Shown piece by piece: positions 34,796 through 43,795 of a DNA stretch of 43,795 bases. Below the pieces are notes generated by a model. That model worked only from the letters and a program-made list of their open reading frames with translations. It did no database searches and was not told where the DNA came from. Each line of letters starts with the position of its first letter. Position 1 is the first letter of the stretch. Source of the stretch: an uncultured Agathobacter sp. (GTDB taxonomy: Bacteria; Bacillota; Clostridia; Lachnospirales; Lachnospiraceae); NCBI GenBank assembly GCA_934358675.1, contig CAKRKX010000009.1, forward strand, positions 1 through 43,795. The letters are read 5' to 3'. Made by a program: the position numbers and the translations under genes.

Positions 34796-36469
34796 TTATA
34801 CCTGTTTTACATCGTCCCCGTCAAAGCACTCACTGATCGGAGCACCCGGAGCAACCATCGGCCATACCTTATCATCCGAATCGATGATCGCATCGATCAC
34901 AAACGGCTTCTTGCATACCAATGCTTCCTTAAATGCAGCTTCAAACTCTTCTCTTGTCGTAACTCGGCGGGCTTCTGCGCCCATCGCCTCGGCAAGCTTC
35001 ACATAATCCACACCGTCATCGAGTACGGTTGCCGAATAATGCTTTTCATAGAAAAGTGTCTGCCACTGACGAACCATTCCGAGAACGTGATTGTTTACGA
35101 TCACTTCGATCAATGGAAGGTTCTGTCTTGCTGCTGTCGCAAGTTCATTCATATTCATACGGAAACATCCATCTCCGGCGATATTGACTACCTGTTTATC
35201 CGGGTTGGCAGTCTGCGCACCGATTGCGGCACCCAGTCCGTATCCCATCGTACCGAGCCCTCCCGAAGTAAGAAGTGTTCTCGGTTTCCGATACTTAAAA
35301 TACTGTGCAGCCCACATCTGATGCTGTCCGACTTCTGTGACAACGATTGCATCGCTTGCCATCTCGTAGATTTTCTCGATCATATACGGTCCGCTCAATC
35401 CAACCGGCGGATAAGTCATCGGATACTGTTTCTGATAATCCGTAATATGGGAAAGCCACTCTTTGTGACTCTGCTGCTCTAACTTTTCATCGATCTTGTC
35501 GAGAACCATCTTCACATCGCCGATCACACTGTGACTTACGATGATGTTCTTGTTGATCTCTGCCGGATCGATATCGATCTGTAAGATCTTCGCCTGCTTT
35601 GCAAACTTCTTCGGATTGCCAAGTACACGATCCGAGAAACGCACACCGACCGCGATCAGAAGATCACACTCGCTGACACCGAGATTCGATGTCTTCGTAC
35701 CGTGCATTCCGAGCATTCCGGTGTAATTGTCCGACGTTCCGTCATAAGCGCCTTTACCCATCAGTGTATCGCACACCGGTGCATCCACGCGCTCGACAAA
35801 CGCCTTAAGCTGCTCGCTCGCTCCGGAGAGAACAGCTCCACCGCCGACAAAGATATAAGGTTTCTTTGCCTTTGCGATCATATGTATTGCCTTCTCGATA
35901 TCCGCATCGCCGAAAGTTCCTTCCTTCGGCTGCGGCATCACCGGCTCCTGTCTCTTATATTCCACTTTATTTGCAGTCACATCTTTTGTGATATCCACAA
36001 GCACCGGACCCGGTCTGTCTTTTCTTGCGATGGAAAAGGCACGACGGATCGTATCCGCCAGCTTTGTCACATCCTTGACGATGAAACTGTATTTTGTGAT
36101 CGGAGTTGTAATACCTGCGATATCAATCTCCTGAAAACTGTCCTTGCCGAGAAGTGAAACTCCTACGTTACAGGTGATGGCAACCATCGGAATGGAATCC
36201 ATGTAGGCTGTTGCGATTCCTGTGACGAGATTCGTTGCTCCCGGTCCGGAAGTTGCCATACAGACACCAACCTTTCCGGTACTTCTCGCATATCCGTCTG
36301 CCGCATGGGAGGCTCCCTGCTCATGGGAAGTCAGCACATGCCTGATCTCCGGATGCTTATACAATTCATCGTAGACATTTAAGATAGCACCGCCCGGATA
36401 ACCGAACACGGTATCTACGCCCTGTTCTTTCAGGCATTCGATAATAACTTGTGATCCTGTCAACTGCAT
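34796..36469 (-). CDS. ilvB: Acetolactate synthase large (catalytic) subunit
   Basis: The 557-residue ThDP enzyme starts branched-chain amino-acid synthesis. The N-terminal GYPGGAILNVYDEL and TSHEQGASHAADGYAR (with the catalytic Glu) and the C-terminal ThDP motif AGDGCFRMNMNELATAARQ ... VNN are clear. No small regulatory subunit (ilvN/ilvH) or ilvC is adjacent, so these must be elsewhere. AGAGGAT lies before the start; 25 bases separate it from ilvD. Confidence 0.96.
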   Translation of the reverse strand: MQLTGSQVIIECLKEQGVDTVFGYPGGAILNVYDELYKHPEIRHVLTSHEQGASHAADGYARSTGKVGVCMATSGPGATNLVTGIATAYMDSIPMVAITCNVGVSLLGKDSFQEIDIAGITTPITKYSFIVKDVTKLADTIRRAFSIARKDRPGPVLVDITKDVTANKVEYKRQEPVMPQPKEGTFGDADIEKAIHMIAKAKKPYIFVGGGAVLSGASEQLKAFVERVDAPVCDTLMGKGAYDGTSDNYTGMLGMHGTKTSNLGVSECDLLIAVGVRFSDRVLGNPKKFAKQAKILQIDIDPAEINKNIIVSHSVIGDVKMVLDKIDEKLEQQSHKEWLSHITDYQKQYPMTYPPVGLSGPYMIEKIYEMASDAIVVTEVGQHQMWAAQYFKYRKPRTLLTSGGLGTMGYGLGAAIGAQTANPDKQVVNIAGDGCFRMNMNELATAARQNLPLIEVIVNNHVLGMVRQWQTLFYEKHYSATVLDDGVDYVKLAEAMGAEARRVTTREEFEAAFKEALVCKKPFVIDAIIDSDDKVWPMVAPGAPISECFDGDDVKQV

Positions 36470-36494
36470 TTTCTAATCCTCTAATCTATTGTTC

Positions 36495-38162
36495 TTATTC
36501 CTTAATCTCTAATACGGCACCTCTGTTACCGGATGTAACAAGAGAAGCATATCTCTTCAGATAGCCGCTTGTAACCTTCGGCTCTCTCGGCTGCCACTTT
36601 GCACGGCGCGCCTCCATCTCCTCGTCAGACACATCGATGTTCAGTGTCATCTCAGGGATGTTGATCTTGATGATGTCGCCCTCTTCGACTAAAGCGATCG
36701 GTCCGCCGACGGCTGCCTCAGGCGATACGTGTCCGATGGAAGCACCTCTGGATGCTCCGGAGAAACGTCCGTCTGTAATTAAGGCTACGGAACTTCCGAG
36801 TCCCATACCTGCGATTGCGGAAGTCGGATTTAACATTTCGCGCATTCCAGGTCCGCCCTTCGGTCCTTCGTAACGGATGACAACAACGTCACCTTCCACG
36901 ATCTTGCCGCCCTTGATGGCTGCGATCGCATCTTCCTCACAATCAAAGACTCTTGCAGGTCCCTCATGAACCATCATCTCGTCAACGACTGCGGAACGCT
37001 TTACAACCGATCCGTCCGGAGCAAGGTTACCCTTAAGGACTGCCAGACCGCCGGTCTTGCTGTATGGATTCTCAACCGGACGGATGACTTCCGGATTGCG
37101 GTTGACGGCTGTTGCAATATTCTCGCCGATCGTCTTTCCGGTTACGGTCATACAGTCGGTATTCAGAAGTCCGATGTCAGCCAGTTCTTTCATAACTGCA
37201 TATACACCGCCTGCCTCGTTGAGATCCTCCATATAAGTAGGACCTGCCGGAGCAAGGTGACATAAGTTCGGTGTCTTCTCACTGATCGGATTTGCAAAGC
37301 TGATATCAAAATCAAAACCAATCTCATGTGCGATTGCCGGAAGATGGAGCATGGAGTTCGTGGAACATCCAAGTGCCATATCAACGGTCAACGCATTTAA
37401 GATAGAATCCTTTGTAATAATGTCTCTTGCACAGATATTCTTTCTGTACATATCCATAACTGCCATACCTGCATGCTTAGCAAGCTTGATTCTCTCGGAA
37501 TATACAGCCGGGATCGTTCCGTTTCCACGAAGTCCCATACCAAGTGCCTCAGTCAGGCAGTTCATGGAGTTGGCGGTATACATACCGGAGCATGATCCAC
37601 AGGTCGGACATACCTTGTTCTCGAACTCGGTAACATCTTCCTCGGTCATTGTTCCTGCTGCGTAAGAACCGACAGCCTCGAACATGGAAGAAAGGCTTCT
37701 CTTCTGTCCTTTAACGTGTCCTGCAAGCATCGGGCCGCCGGATACAAATACGGTCGGAAGATTCAGCCTTGCTGCCGCCATCAGAAGTCCCGGTACGTTC
37801 TTGTCACAGTTCGGAACCATAACCAGTGCATCGAACTGATGCGCGATCGCCATACACTCGGTCGAATCGGCGATCAGATCTCTTGTAACAAGAGAATACT
37901 TCATTCCAACGTGTCCCATCGCAATACCGTCACATACGGCAATAGCAGGGAATACCACCGGCACACCGCCGGCTTCCGCAACACCGAGTTTTACGGCGTC
38001 AACGATCTTATCAATATTCATATGACCCGGAACGATCTCATTATAAGAACTTACGATTCCGACCATAGGCTTTTTTAATTCTTCTGCGGTAAATCCCAAT
38101 GCATTAAAAAGGCTTCGTGCAGGTGCCTGCTGCATACCGCTTCTTGCGTTATCACTAATCAT
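36495..38162 (-). CDS. ilvD: Dihydroxyacid dehydratase
   Basis: IlvD (555 aa) converts dihydroxyacids to 2-keto acids in Ile/Val synthesis. Cluster cysteines appear in [10 protein letters not shown] near residue 118 and [19 protein letters not shown] near residue 190; the C-terminal [20 protein letters not shown] signature is present. AAGGAG precedes the start. It lies between leuB and ilvB in the operon. Confidence 0.97.
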   Translation of the reverse strand: MISDNARSGMQQAPARSLFNALGFTAEELKKPMVGIVSSYNEIVPGHMNIDKIVDAVKLGVAEAGGVPVVFPAIAVCDGIAMGHVGMKYSLVTRDLIADSTECMAIAHQFDALVMVPNCDKNVPGLLMAAARLNLPTVFVSGGPMLAGHVKGQKRSLSSMFEAVGSYAAGTMTEEDVTEFENKVCPTCGSCSGMYTANSMNCLTEALGMGLRGNGTIPAVYSERIKLAKHAGMAVMDMYRKNICARDIITKDSILNALTVDMALGCSTNSMLHLPAIAHEIGFDFDISFANPISEKTPNLCHLAPAGPTYMEDLNEAGGVYAVMKELADIGLLNTDCMTVTGKTIGENIATAVNRNPEVIRPVENPYSKTGGLAVLKGNLAPDGSVVKRSAVVDEMMVHEGPARVFDCEEDAIAAIKGGKIVEGDVVVIRYEGPKGGPGMREMLNPTSAIAGMGLGSSVALITDGRFSGASRGASIGHVSPEAAVGGPIALVEEGDIIKINIPEMTLNIDVSDEEMEARRAKWQPREPKVTSGYLKRYASLVTSGNRGAVLEIKE

Positions 38163-38187
38163 TTTCTTATCTCCTTTTCTTGAACAT

Positions 38188-38256
38188 CAGCCCATTCAAA
38201 ATTTGCCTTCGGCAAAGGGCTGACGCTGCATGATTCGTTTTCTTTGAAAACGAATC
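38188..38256 (-). other. Two hairpins in the leuB-ilvD intercistronic gap
   Basis: The 99-base gap holds a compound stem (CAGCCC 38188-38193 with GGGCTG 38217-38222, enclosing TTTGCC-TTC-GGCAAA) and a perfect 11-bp hairpin (GATTCGTTTTC 38232-38242 with 38246-38256). Neither has a T-tract on the minus strand, so they look like mRNA processing or stabilising elements. Confidence 0.6.
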
Positions 38257-38261
38257 ACATT

Positions 38262-39362
38262 TTACACACGTTCCGCGATCAGATCACCCATCTGTGCGGT
38301 GCCGACCTGTGTAATTCCTTCTGTGCTCTCTCCTGCCTGTGGCATAATATCGATCGTGCGGTATCCCTCTTCGAGTACCTTCTTGACAGCAGCTTCGATT
38401 GCATCAGCCTCCTTGTCAAGATCAAAACTGTAACGAAGCATCATTGCTGCGCTTAAAATCGTTGCGATCGGGTTTGCAATGCCTTTGCCTGCAATATCCG
38501 GTGCGGATCCGCCACTCGGTTCATAAAGACCGAACTTCGTATCATTTAAGCTTGCGGATGATAACATTCCGATGGATCCGGTTACCATAGATGCCTCATC
38601 CGATAAGATATCTCCGAACATGTTCTCTGTTAAGATGACATCAAACTGCTTCGGATCCTTTACCAGCTGCATCGCACAGTTATCGACCAGCATATGCTCA
38701 TAAGCCACTTCCGGATAATCCTCTGCCACTTCCTCGACAACCTTTCTCCAAAGTCTGGAAGAATCAAGTACATTTGCCTTGTCAACCGATGTCACTTTTT
38801 TGCGGCGTTTCATTGCAATATCAAATCCGCGCTTTGCAATTCTGCGGATCTCATTCTCATTATATGTCAGTGTATCGGTTGCGGTCATCACACCATCCAC
38901 TTCTTCTGTCTTGCGTGCTCCGAAATACAGACCACCGGTCAGTTCTCGCATGATCATCATATCAAATCCGTCACCAATGATGTCATCACGGAGCGGACAT
39001 GCCGCTTTCAGTTCCTTGTATAAATATGCAGGACGAAGATTTGCAAATAAGTTCAACGACTTACGAAGTTTTAACAGTCCTGCCTCCGGGCGAAGCTCCG
39101 GTGCGAGCTTATACCATGGGGAGGTTGATGTATTGCCGCCAATGGATCCCATCAGCACGGCATCACTTGCCAACGCGGTCTCAATTGCCTCATCGGTAAG
39201 TGGCACTCCCGTCGCATCAATCGAACATCCTCCCATTAAAATTTCTGTATAATGAAATTCATGATTGTATTTTTTCCCAATCTGATCTAAAACCTTTTTT
39301 GCCTCTGTAACGATCTCCGGTCCGATTCCGTCACCAGAAATCACGCCAATTTGACACTGCAT
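38262..39362 (-). CDS. leuB: 3-isopropylmalate dehydrogenase
   Basis: LeuB (366 aa) oxidatively decarboxylates 3-isopropylmalate with NAD+. The N-terminal [25 protein letters not shown], the AARGL-like region adapted here as [10 protein letters not shown], and [11 protein letters not shown] with [10 protein letters not shown] are all diagnostic. AGAGGAG decides the start at 39362 over the 23-codon longer frame. It is the first gene of the leuB-ilvD-ilvB-serC-serA-DUF1015 operon and has a strong promoter. Confidence 0.96.
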   Translation of the reverse strand: MQCQIGVISGDGIGPEIVTEAKKVLDQIGKKYNHEFHYTEILMGGCSIDATGVPLTDEAIETALASDAVLMGSIGGNTSTSPWYKLAPELRPEAGLLKLRKSLNLFANLRPAYLYKELKAACPLRDDIIGDGFDMMIMRELTGGLYFGARKTEEVDGVMTATDTLTYNENEIRRIAKRGFDIAMKRRKKVTSVDKANVLDSSRLWRKVVEEVAEDYPEVAYEHMLVDNCAMQLVKDPKQFDVILTENMFGDILSDEASMVTGSIGMLSSASLNDTKFGLYEPSGGSAPDIAGKGIANPIATILSAAMMLRYSFDLDKEADAIEAAVKKVLEEGYRTIDIMPQAGESTEGITQVGTAQMGDLIAERV

Positions 39363-39402
39363 GCTTTCTCCTCTTTTCTTTCCAAAAAATCTATTACTTA
39401 TA

Positions 39403-39431
39403 AATATATAGCAATGCGGCTTTCTTTTCAA
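39403..39431 (-). promoter_or_regulatory. leuB operon promoter
   Basis: TTGAAA and TATATT are 17 bases apart on the minus strand, about 40 bases before leuB. Confidence 0.75.
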
Positions 39432-39447
39432 CTAAAATACTATTTTA

Positions 39448-39462
39448 CTTTTTCATAAAATT
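39448..39462 (-). promoter_or_regulatory. CodY-box-like site upstream of the leuB promoter
   Basis: AATTTTATGAAAAAG on the minus strand matches the CodY consensus AATTTTCWGAAAATT at 12 of 15 positions. It lies 17 bases upstream of the -35. CodY commonly controls branched-chain amino-acid genes in Firmicutes, but the A/T-rich context makes chance matches likely. Confidence 0.3.
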
Positions 39463-39548
39463 AATAACCTGATGTTATGAAACCTTTGTTTACTATTCCC
39501 AAAAGTTGTAAAAAGTTTACGCGTTACCACGTAAAAGCGTGCGATTGC

Positions 39549-39577
39549 AAAAAGGGAGCCGCCCTATGACGACTCCC
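39549..39577 (-). terminator. Terminator after yajC
   Basis: An 8-bp stem (GGGAGTCG / CGGCTCCC on the minus strand, one G-T pair) with an 8-base loop is followed by TTTTTG, 12 bases past the yajC stop. Confidence 0.85.
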
Positions 39578-39588
39578 CTTCGTTGTTA

Positions 39589-39918
39589 TTATTTGGATTC
39601 AGTAGCTTCTGTGGCCTTCTCAACCTCAGAGATTGCTGCCTTCTGCATCGGAATACGGCAGTTCTTGTTGTTACCAAATTCTACGATAACGGTATCGTCA
39701 ACAATGTCAATGATGGTTCCGTAGAATCCCGAGATGGTAAGAACAGTATCGCCTACAGCAACTTCAGAAAGCATTAACTCTTTCTTCTTCTGTTCCTTCT
39801 TCTGTGGACGGATCATGATAAAATACATAACTCCGAAAATGATAACCAGCCATAAGATCATTCCGATCATAGAACCTGCACCGGCTCCGCTTGTTGAATC
39901 AGCTAAAATTGAATACAT
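39589..39918 (-). CDS. yajC: Preprotein translocase accessory subunit YajC
   Basis: YajC (109 aa) is a small membrane protein of the SecDF-YajC complex. One transmembrane segment (about residues 17-36) is followed by the family hallmark IRPQKKEQKKKE and a cytoplasmic domain (VAVGDTVLTISGFYGTIIDI). AGGAGG lies 8 bases before the ATG at 39918; a TTG codon just upstream is not needed. It follows tgt by 102 bases, and the tgt-yajC order is widely conserved. Confidence 0.96.
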   Translation of the reverse strand: MYSILADSTSGAGAGSMIGMILWLVIIFGVMYFIMIRPQKKEQKKKELMLSEVAVGDTVLTISGFYGTIIDIVDDTVIVEFGNNKNCRIPMQKAAISEVEKATEATESK

Positions 39919-39952
39919 CAATTTATCCTCCTAAATTAAAATACTATAGAAT

Positions 39953-39981
39953 ATAGTACACAATTTTTGTGTATTGGGCAA
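39953..39981 (-). promoter_or_regulatory. Possible internal promoter for yajC
   Basis: TTGCCC and TACTAT are 17 bases apart on the minus strand in the tgt-yajC gap, which also contains small hairpins (ACACAA-TTT-TTGTGT at 39958-39972). Confidence 0.35.
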
Positions 39982-40020
39982 GCTTTTTATGCTTTTTTTA
40001 TAATGTTACCCCAATAGGAA

Positions 40021-41157
40021 CTATTCTCCCGCATTCATGCGATCAAGCTTGTCCTTCTTGTACGCCGCGAATCTTCCATCATCTAAGGCATCGCGGATCT
40101 CCTCCATCATTGTATTGTAGAAATACAGATTATGAAGCACGCAAAGACGCATTCCAAGCATTTCCTTCGCCTTCAGAAGGTGACGGATGTAGGCACGGCT
40201 GTAGGTACGACATGCCGGACACTGGCAGCCCTCCTCGATCGGGCGCATATCTTTTTCATACTTCTGGTTGAACAGGTTCAGCTTCCCATGGTTCGTATAT
40301 ACGTGTCCGTGACGACCATTGCGGCTCGGATATACACAGTCGAAGAAATCAATTCCCCGTTCAACACCCTCTAAAATATTCGCCGGAGTTCCGACACCCA
40401 TCAGATACGTCGGCTTATTGACCGGAAGATACGGAACCGTCTCATCAAGAATGTGATACATTTCCTCATGGCTCTCCCCCACCGCGAGTCCTCCGACTGC
40501 GTATCCGTCCAGCTCCATCTCCGCAATCCGCTTTGCATGATCAATGCGGATATCTTCATAGATTGCTCCCTGATTGATACCAAACAACAGCTGTTCTCTG
40601 TTGATCGTATCCTCAAGTGAATTCAGTCTTGCCATCTCCCGCTTGCATCGCTCCAGCCAGCGCGCCGTCCGGTTAACGGAATTTTCAACATATGTGCGGT
40701 CCGCAACACTTGACGGGCACTCGTCAAAAGCCATCGCAATCGTTGATCCGAGATTGGACTGGATCTGCATGCTTTCCTCCGGCCCCATAAAAATCTTAGC
40801 TCCGTCAATATGCGAGCGGAAGAAAACACCTTCTTCTTTGATCTTTCTTAAACCGGCAAGAGAAAACACCTGAAATCCGCCGGAATCCGTAAGGATCGGA
40901 CGATCCCATGCCATAAATTTATGAAGTCCTCCGACCTCTTTGATCAGTTTGTCTCCGGTACGCACATGCAGATGATAAGTGTTTGACAGTTCCACCTGAC
41001 AGTGAATCTCTCTTAAATCATCGGTTGATACAGCACCCTTGATCGCACCGACCGTTCCGACATTCATAAATACCGGTGTCTGGATATCTCCGTGCACCGT
41101 ATGGAACGTACCGCGCTTGGCGCGGCCTTCCTGTTTTAGCAATTCATATGTAGCCAT
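40021..41157 (-). CDS. tgt: tRNA-guanine transglycosylase (queuine/preQ1 inserting)
   Basis: Tgt (378 aa) exchanges guanine 34 of GUN tRNAs for preQ1. The catalytic Asp regions DSGGFQVFSL (near residue 90) and FFDCVYPSRNGRHG (near 263) are present, as are the zinc ligands in the CQCPACRTYSRAYIRHL region and the distal His of LCVLHNLYF. GAGGAAG precedes the start. It lies 25 bases downstream of the GH13 gene, so it probably shares that transcript. QueA, which acts next, is at 12814-13851. Confidence 0.97.
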   Translation of the reverse strand: MATYELLKQEGRAKRGTFHTVHGDIQTPVFMNVGTVGAIKGAVSTDDLREIHCQVELSNTYHLHVRTGDKLIKEVGGLHKFMAWDRPILTDSGGFQVFSLAGLRKIKEEGVFFRSHIDGAKIFMGPEESMQIQSNLGSTIAMAFDECPSSVADRTYVENSVNRTARWLERCKREMARLNSLEDTINREQLLFGINQGAIYEDIRIDHAKRIAEMELDGYAVGGLAVGESHEEMYHILDETVPYLPVNKPTYLMGVGTPANILEGVERGIDFFDCVYPSRNGRHGHVYTNHGKLNLFNQKYEKDMRPIEEGCQCPACRTYSRAYIRHLLKAKEMLGMRLCVLHNLYFYNTMMEEIRDALDDGRFAAYKKDKLDRMNAGE

Positions 41158-41182
41158 TTATGTTTCTTCCTCTTTCATTGTT

Positions 41183-42946
41183 TTACTTATGTATTCTGCG
41201 GATCAGAACGCCATTCGACAAAAGCGTCGAATCAATATAGTGGCGGGCAAGCAGGATTTCTCCCTGCTGTTCCGCCTCAATATCCTCCTCGCAGCAATTG
41301 ATCAGCACTTCCACGTAACAATCGGGGAAATCCACTTTCTGGAACTGAATCACACGCTTATGATCCGCATAATCATCCGGGAAATGGAAATTACGGCTTT
41401 TCAGAAGCGGCTCCTGTCTGCGCAGGCGGATAAGTGTTGCAATGATCTCGCTCCTCTCGGCATATTTGCCGGCCTCTATATCGCTCCAGGGCATGCAGCG
41501 GCGGCAATCCGGATCATAGCTTCCCTCCATTGCAAGCTCCGTTCCGTAATAGATACACGGGCTGCCCGGCATCGCAAAAAGTACCGCAAGCTGCGCAAAA
41601 TACTCGTCCAGATTCTTGACATCCGAGCGCAGACGCTTCGTATCGTGAGAATCCAACAGATTAAAAAGCACATCGTTCGTCTGCTGCATATAGCTTGTGT
41701 AGCAGCGATTGATCGTATACTCGAAATCCTCGTTCGTCAGGCTTTTATCGATCCAGAAATCCTTAATGCTTTGGCCAAGCGGATAATTCATGACCGCATC
41801 AAACTCATCGCCACGTAGCCATGGCAGCGCATTATGCCAGATTTCACCAAGAATGTAGATATCCGGATTGATTTCTTTCACTCTCGCATGCAGCTCCTTG
41901 CAGAATCGATGCGACACTTCATTTGCCACATCCAGGCGGATTCCATCAATTCCGTAATGCTCCACCCAGTTTGCACAGATATCCACAAAATATTTTCTCA
42001 CCGCAGGGTTGTTGGTATTCAACTTTGGCATACCATCATAAAAAGCAAACGTATAAATCTGCTTCTTCTTTGCAGCCTGTCCGTTCCTGTCAAACGGCCA
42101 CTCATTGATCATAAACCAGTCATAGTATTCCGACTCCGGTCCTTTTGCAAGCACATCCTGCCACGGTGCAAAATAATAACCGCAGTGATTGAATACACCG
42201 TCAAGCATCACCCGGATGCCTCGCTTATGCGCCTCTTTAACCAGCCGGATCAGCGTCTCCTCATCCCCGAAACGAGGATCGATCTTCGTGTAATCCGTCG
42301 TATCGTACTTGTGATTTGAAGGGGACTCATTGATCGGTGTCAGATACAATCCGTTGATTCCGAGATTCTGCAGATAGTCCAGCTTGCTCGTAATACCGGC
42401 CAGATCTCCGCCAAAGCATTCATCGTTTGTCACGCTTCCGTGATCACGCCACGGTACTACATTGTCCGGATCAATGGAATGATCCCCGTTACAGAAACGG
42501 TCCGGAAAGATCTGGTACCATACCGTATCGTTTACCCACGCCGGTGTACGCGGCACATCACACGGATTCATCCACGGAAATACAAAACACTGACGGCTTC
42601 TGCCTTCCAAGTGCATCTGTTCGTCGCTGACAAATCCATCCTCAAAGAAAAACCAGCTTTCCTCTGCTGTCTGCAGCTTAAAATAATACTTCAGACGTTT
42701 AAACTCCGGCCGAACCGTAGTGGTCCACCAGATCTGATTCTTCAGGCGTTTTTTATAAATAATGGCTTCTTCCGCTCCATCCCAGTGCTCTCCGCCGCCT
42801 AAGATTCCGGCAGCAAACGGATCCCCCAGTATGATCGATACCGATTCCACATCATATCCGGTTTTAATATTAATAATCAACTCATCTTCATTCAGCGGGT
42901 AGCAATAATTGTCACTCGCCTGATGATATACCGCATTAAAATCCAT
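41183..42946 (-). CDS. GH13 alpha-amylase-type glycoside hydrolase (neopullulanase/cyclomaltodextrinase-like)
   Basis: The 587-residue enzyme lacks a signal peptide, so it acts in the cytosol on imported malto-oligosaccharides or cyclodextrins. An N-terminal beta-sandwich (about residues 1-125, CBM34-like) precedes the TIM barrel. Conserved GH13 regions are MLDGVFNHCG (region I), GIRLDVANEV with the nucleophile Asp (II), ILGEIWH with the acid/base Glu (III) and LLDSHDTKR (IV). The CBM34-like domain and motif style suggest subfamily GH13_20, though subfamily is uncertain. AAGAGGT precedes the start. It is the first gene of a GH13-tgt-yajC run and diverges from aroC. Confidence 0.92.
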   Translation of the reverse strand: MDFNAVYHQASDNYCYPLNEDELIINIKTGYDVESVSIILGDPFAAGILGGGEHWDGAEEAIIYKKRLKNQIWWTTTVRPEFKRLKYYFKLQTAEESWFFFEDGFVSDEQMHLEGRSRQCFVFPWMNPCDVPRTPAWVNDTVWYQIFPDRFCNGDHSIDPDNVVPWRDHGSVTNDECFGGDLAGITSKLDYLQNLGINGLYLTPINESPSNHKYDTTDYTKIDPRFGDEETLIRLVKEAHKRGIRVMLDGVFNHCGYYFAPWQDVLAKGPESEYYDWFMINEWPFDRNGQAAKKKQIYTFAFYDGMPKLNTNNPAVRKYFVDICANWVEHYGIDGIRLDVANEVSHRFCKELHARVKEINPDIYILGEIWHNALPWLRGDEFDAVMNYPLGQSIKDFWIDKSLTNEDFEYTINRCYTSYMQQTNDVLFNLLDSHDTKRLRSDVKNLDEYFAQLAVLFAMPGSPCIYYGTELAMEGSYDPDCRRCMPWSDIEAGKYAERSEIIATLIRLRRQEPLLKSRNFHFPDDYADHKRVIQFQKVDFPDCYVEVLINCCEEDIEAEQQGEILLARHYIDSTLLSNGVLIRRIHK

Positions 42947-42985
42947 AAATTACCTCTTTTTCTCAATATATATACTCCTTTAGAA

Positions 42986-43014
42986 ATTTTAACATAAGTT
43001 TCTTGACTATTCAA
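42986..43014 (-). promoter_or_regulatory. GH13 gene promoter
   Basis: TTGAAT and TAAAAT are 17 bases apart on the minus strand with TGT before the -10. The -35 hexamer directly abuts the aroC -35 on the other strand. Confidence 0.65.
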
Positions 43015-43032
43015 CGTAAGGTTTTCTATAAT
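43003..43032 (+). promoter_or_regulatory. aroC promoter
   Basis: TTGACT, an 18-base spacer and a perfect TATAAT lie about 43 bases upstream of aroC. Confidence 0.8.
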
Positions 43033-43074
43033 GACATACAGTAGAAACTATCGAACATATTTTAGGAGGCAATT

Positions 43075-43795
43075 ATGGCAGGCTCATCATTTGGAAATCT
43101 ATTTCGTATCACAACCTGGGGGGAATCACACGGTAAAGGCATCGGTGTCGTCGTGGACGGCTGTCCCGCAGGACTTCCGCTGTGTGAGGAAGATATCCAG
43201 ATTTTTTTGGATCGGCGTAAACCTGGTCAGTCCAAGTTTACAACCCAGCGTAACGAAAGTGATACGGTTGAGATAGCATCCGGTGTATTCGAAGGAAAGA
43301 CAACCGGAACCCCAATCTCCATGATGGTCTGGAATAAGGATCAGCATTCTTCCGACTACAGCGAGATTGCCTCTTACTATCGTCCGGGACATGCCGACTA
43401 TTGTTTCGATGAGAAATACGGATTCCGCGATTACAGAGGCGGCGGACGCTCATCCGGCCGCGAGACGATCGGTCGTGTCGCAGGCGGAGCGATTGCAATC
43501 AAAATCTTAGAGCAGATGGGAATCTCGTTTCTGACCTACACGAAATCGATTGGACCGGTCAGCATCGATCCCGCTTTGTTTGACGCTTCGGAAATCACAA
43601 ACAATAAATTATATATGCCGGATGCAGATACCGCTGTCAAAGCTGCCGATTATCTTGAACAATGCTTAAAGGAACAGAATTCTTCCGGTGGAATCGTGGA
43701 GTGTGTTATAAACGGGCTCCCGGTCGGACTCGGCGATCCGGTTTTTGATAAGCTGGATGCCAATCTTGCCAAGGCAATCGTATCCATCGGTGCTG
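43075..43795 (+). CDS. aroC: Chorismate synthase, N-terminal part (runs off the window)
   Basis: The first 240 codons of chorismate synthase are present. The signature blocks are clear: [20 protein letters not shown] near residue 10, [17 protein letters not shown] near residue 48, [30 protein letters not shown] near 100-130. The enzyme makes chorismate from EPSP using reduced FMN. AGGAGG lies 6-7 bases before the ATG at 43075. It diverges from the GH13 gene across 128 bases that hold two overlapping promoters. The C-terminal third is outside the window. Confidence 0.97.
   Translation, partial: MAGSSFGNLFRITTWGESHGKGIGVVVDGCPAGLPLCEEDIQIFLDRRKPGQSKFTTQRNESDTVEIASGVFEGKTTGTPISMMVWNKDQHSSDYSEIASYYRPGHADYCFDEKYGFRDYRGGGRSSGRETIGRVAGGAIAIKILEQMGISFLTYTKSIGPVSIDPALFDASEITNNKLYMPDADTAVKAADYLEQCLKEQNSSGGIVECVINGLPVGLGDPVFDKLDANLAKAIVSIGA

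Noticed and set aside
39516..39540. GTGGTAACGCG on the minus strand, identical to the core of the pheS T-box motif, upstream of leuB
   Set aside because: It lies upstream of the leuB promoter and just after the yajC terminator, is not followed by a terminator, and has no Stem I or specifier upstream. Probably chance, or at most a remnant.
39541..39552. 12-mer GCGATTGCAAAA shared with the terminal repeat of the foldback element
   Set aside because: No further similarity extends on either side, and the stretch belongs to the yajC terminator region. Treated as coincidence.
1..43795. CRISPR arrays, tRNA/rRNA genes, insertion sequences, prophage genes
   Set aside because: I found no direct-repeat array, no tRNA cloverleaf in the gaps, no rRNA segments and no transposase, integrase or phage structural genes.

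Overview
The window is a gene-dense chromosomal segment from a low-to-moderate GC, Gram-positive anaerobe of the Clostridia, most likely family Lachnospiraceae (Roseburia / Agathobacter / Butyrivibrio type). The evidence is AGGAGG-type ribosome binding sites on nearly every gene, a single-chain glycyl-tRNA synthetase, pyruvate phosphate dikinase, a Phe T-box leader, a YqzL-RecO-Era cluster, SpoIID-like and DUF6062 proteins, and TTGACA/TATAAT promoters. Most genes lie on the minus strand. There is no prophage, transposase, CRISPR array, rRNA or recognisable tRNA.

Layout, left to right. (1) 1-8.3 kb, minus: 5' part of ppdK; then an operon reading M16C peptidase - era - yqzL - recO - lipoprotein - glyQS, closed by a strong terminator; then a cold-shock gene with its own promoter and terminator. 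(2) 8.4-12.8 kb, minus: mscS-type channel with an unrecognised acidic protein upstream, aroA, a 518-bp imperfect foldback element, and a PilZ (c-di-GMP) gene with its own promoter and terminator. (3) 12.8-17.7 kb, minus: pheS-pheT-queA behind a Phe-specific T-box riboswitch. (4) 17.7-21.8 kb: SpoIID-like protein, a 6S RNA gene, a small membrane protein, then a plus-strand pair of a CheY-like receiver and a protein with four 29-residue MshEN-like repeats plus a CheX-like domain. (5) 21.8-28.1 kb: thrC, an AP2/HNH-like DNA-binding protein, leuCD diverging from a LysR regulator and a DUF6062 gene. (6) 28.1-31.1 kb, minus: TIGR02206 membrane protein, a MetE/YxjG-family methyltransferase gene interrupted by an in-frame amber codon, and a LysR regulator. 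(7) 31.2-39.4 kb, minus: a six-gene amino-acid operon leuB-ilvD-ilvB-serC-serA-DUF1015 with a good promoter and terminator. (8) 39.5-43.8 kb: GH13 amylase - tgt - yajC on minus, diverging from a partial aroC on plus.

Functionally the window is dominated by amino-acid biosynthesis (Leu/Ile/Val, Ser, Thr, chorismate) and by translation (glycyl- and phenylalanyl-tRNA synthetases, both queuosine enzymes QueA and Tgt, Era).

The observations most worth a second look are the long foldback element in front of aroA, the CheY / MshEN-repeat / CheX-like pair, the amber-interrupted YxjG gene, the AP2-HNH-like protein, the DUF1015 gene inside a serine operon, and an alternative pairing inside the 6S RNA. 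All database-level identifications are from memory of family motifs; no search was run.
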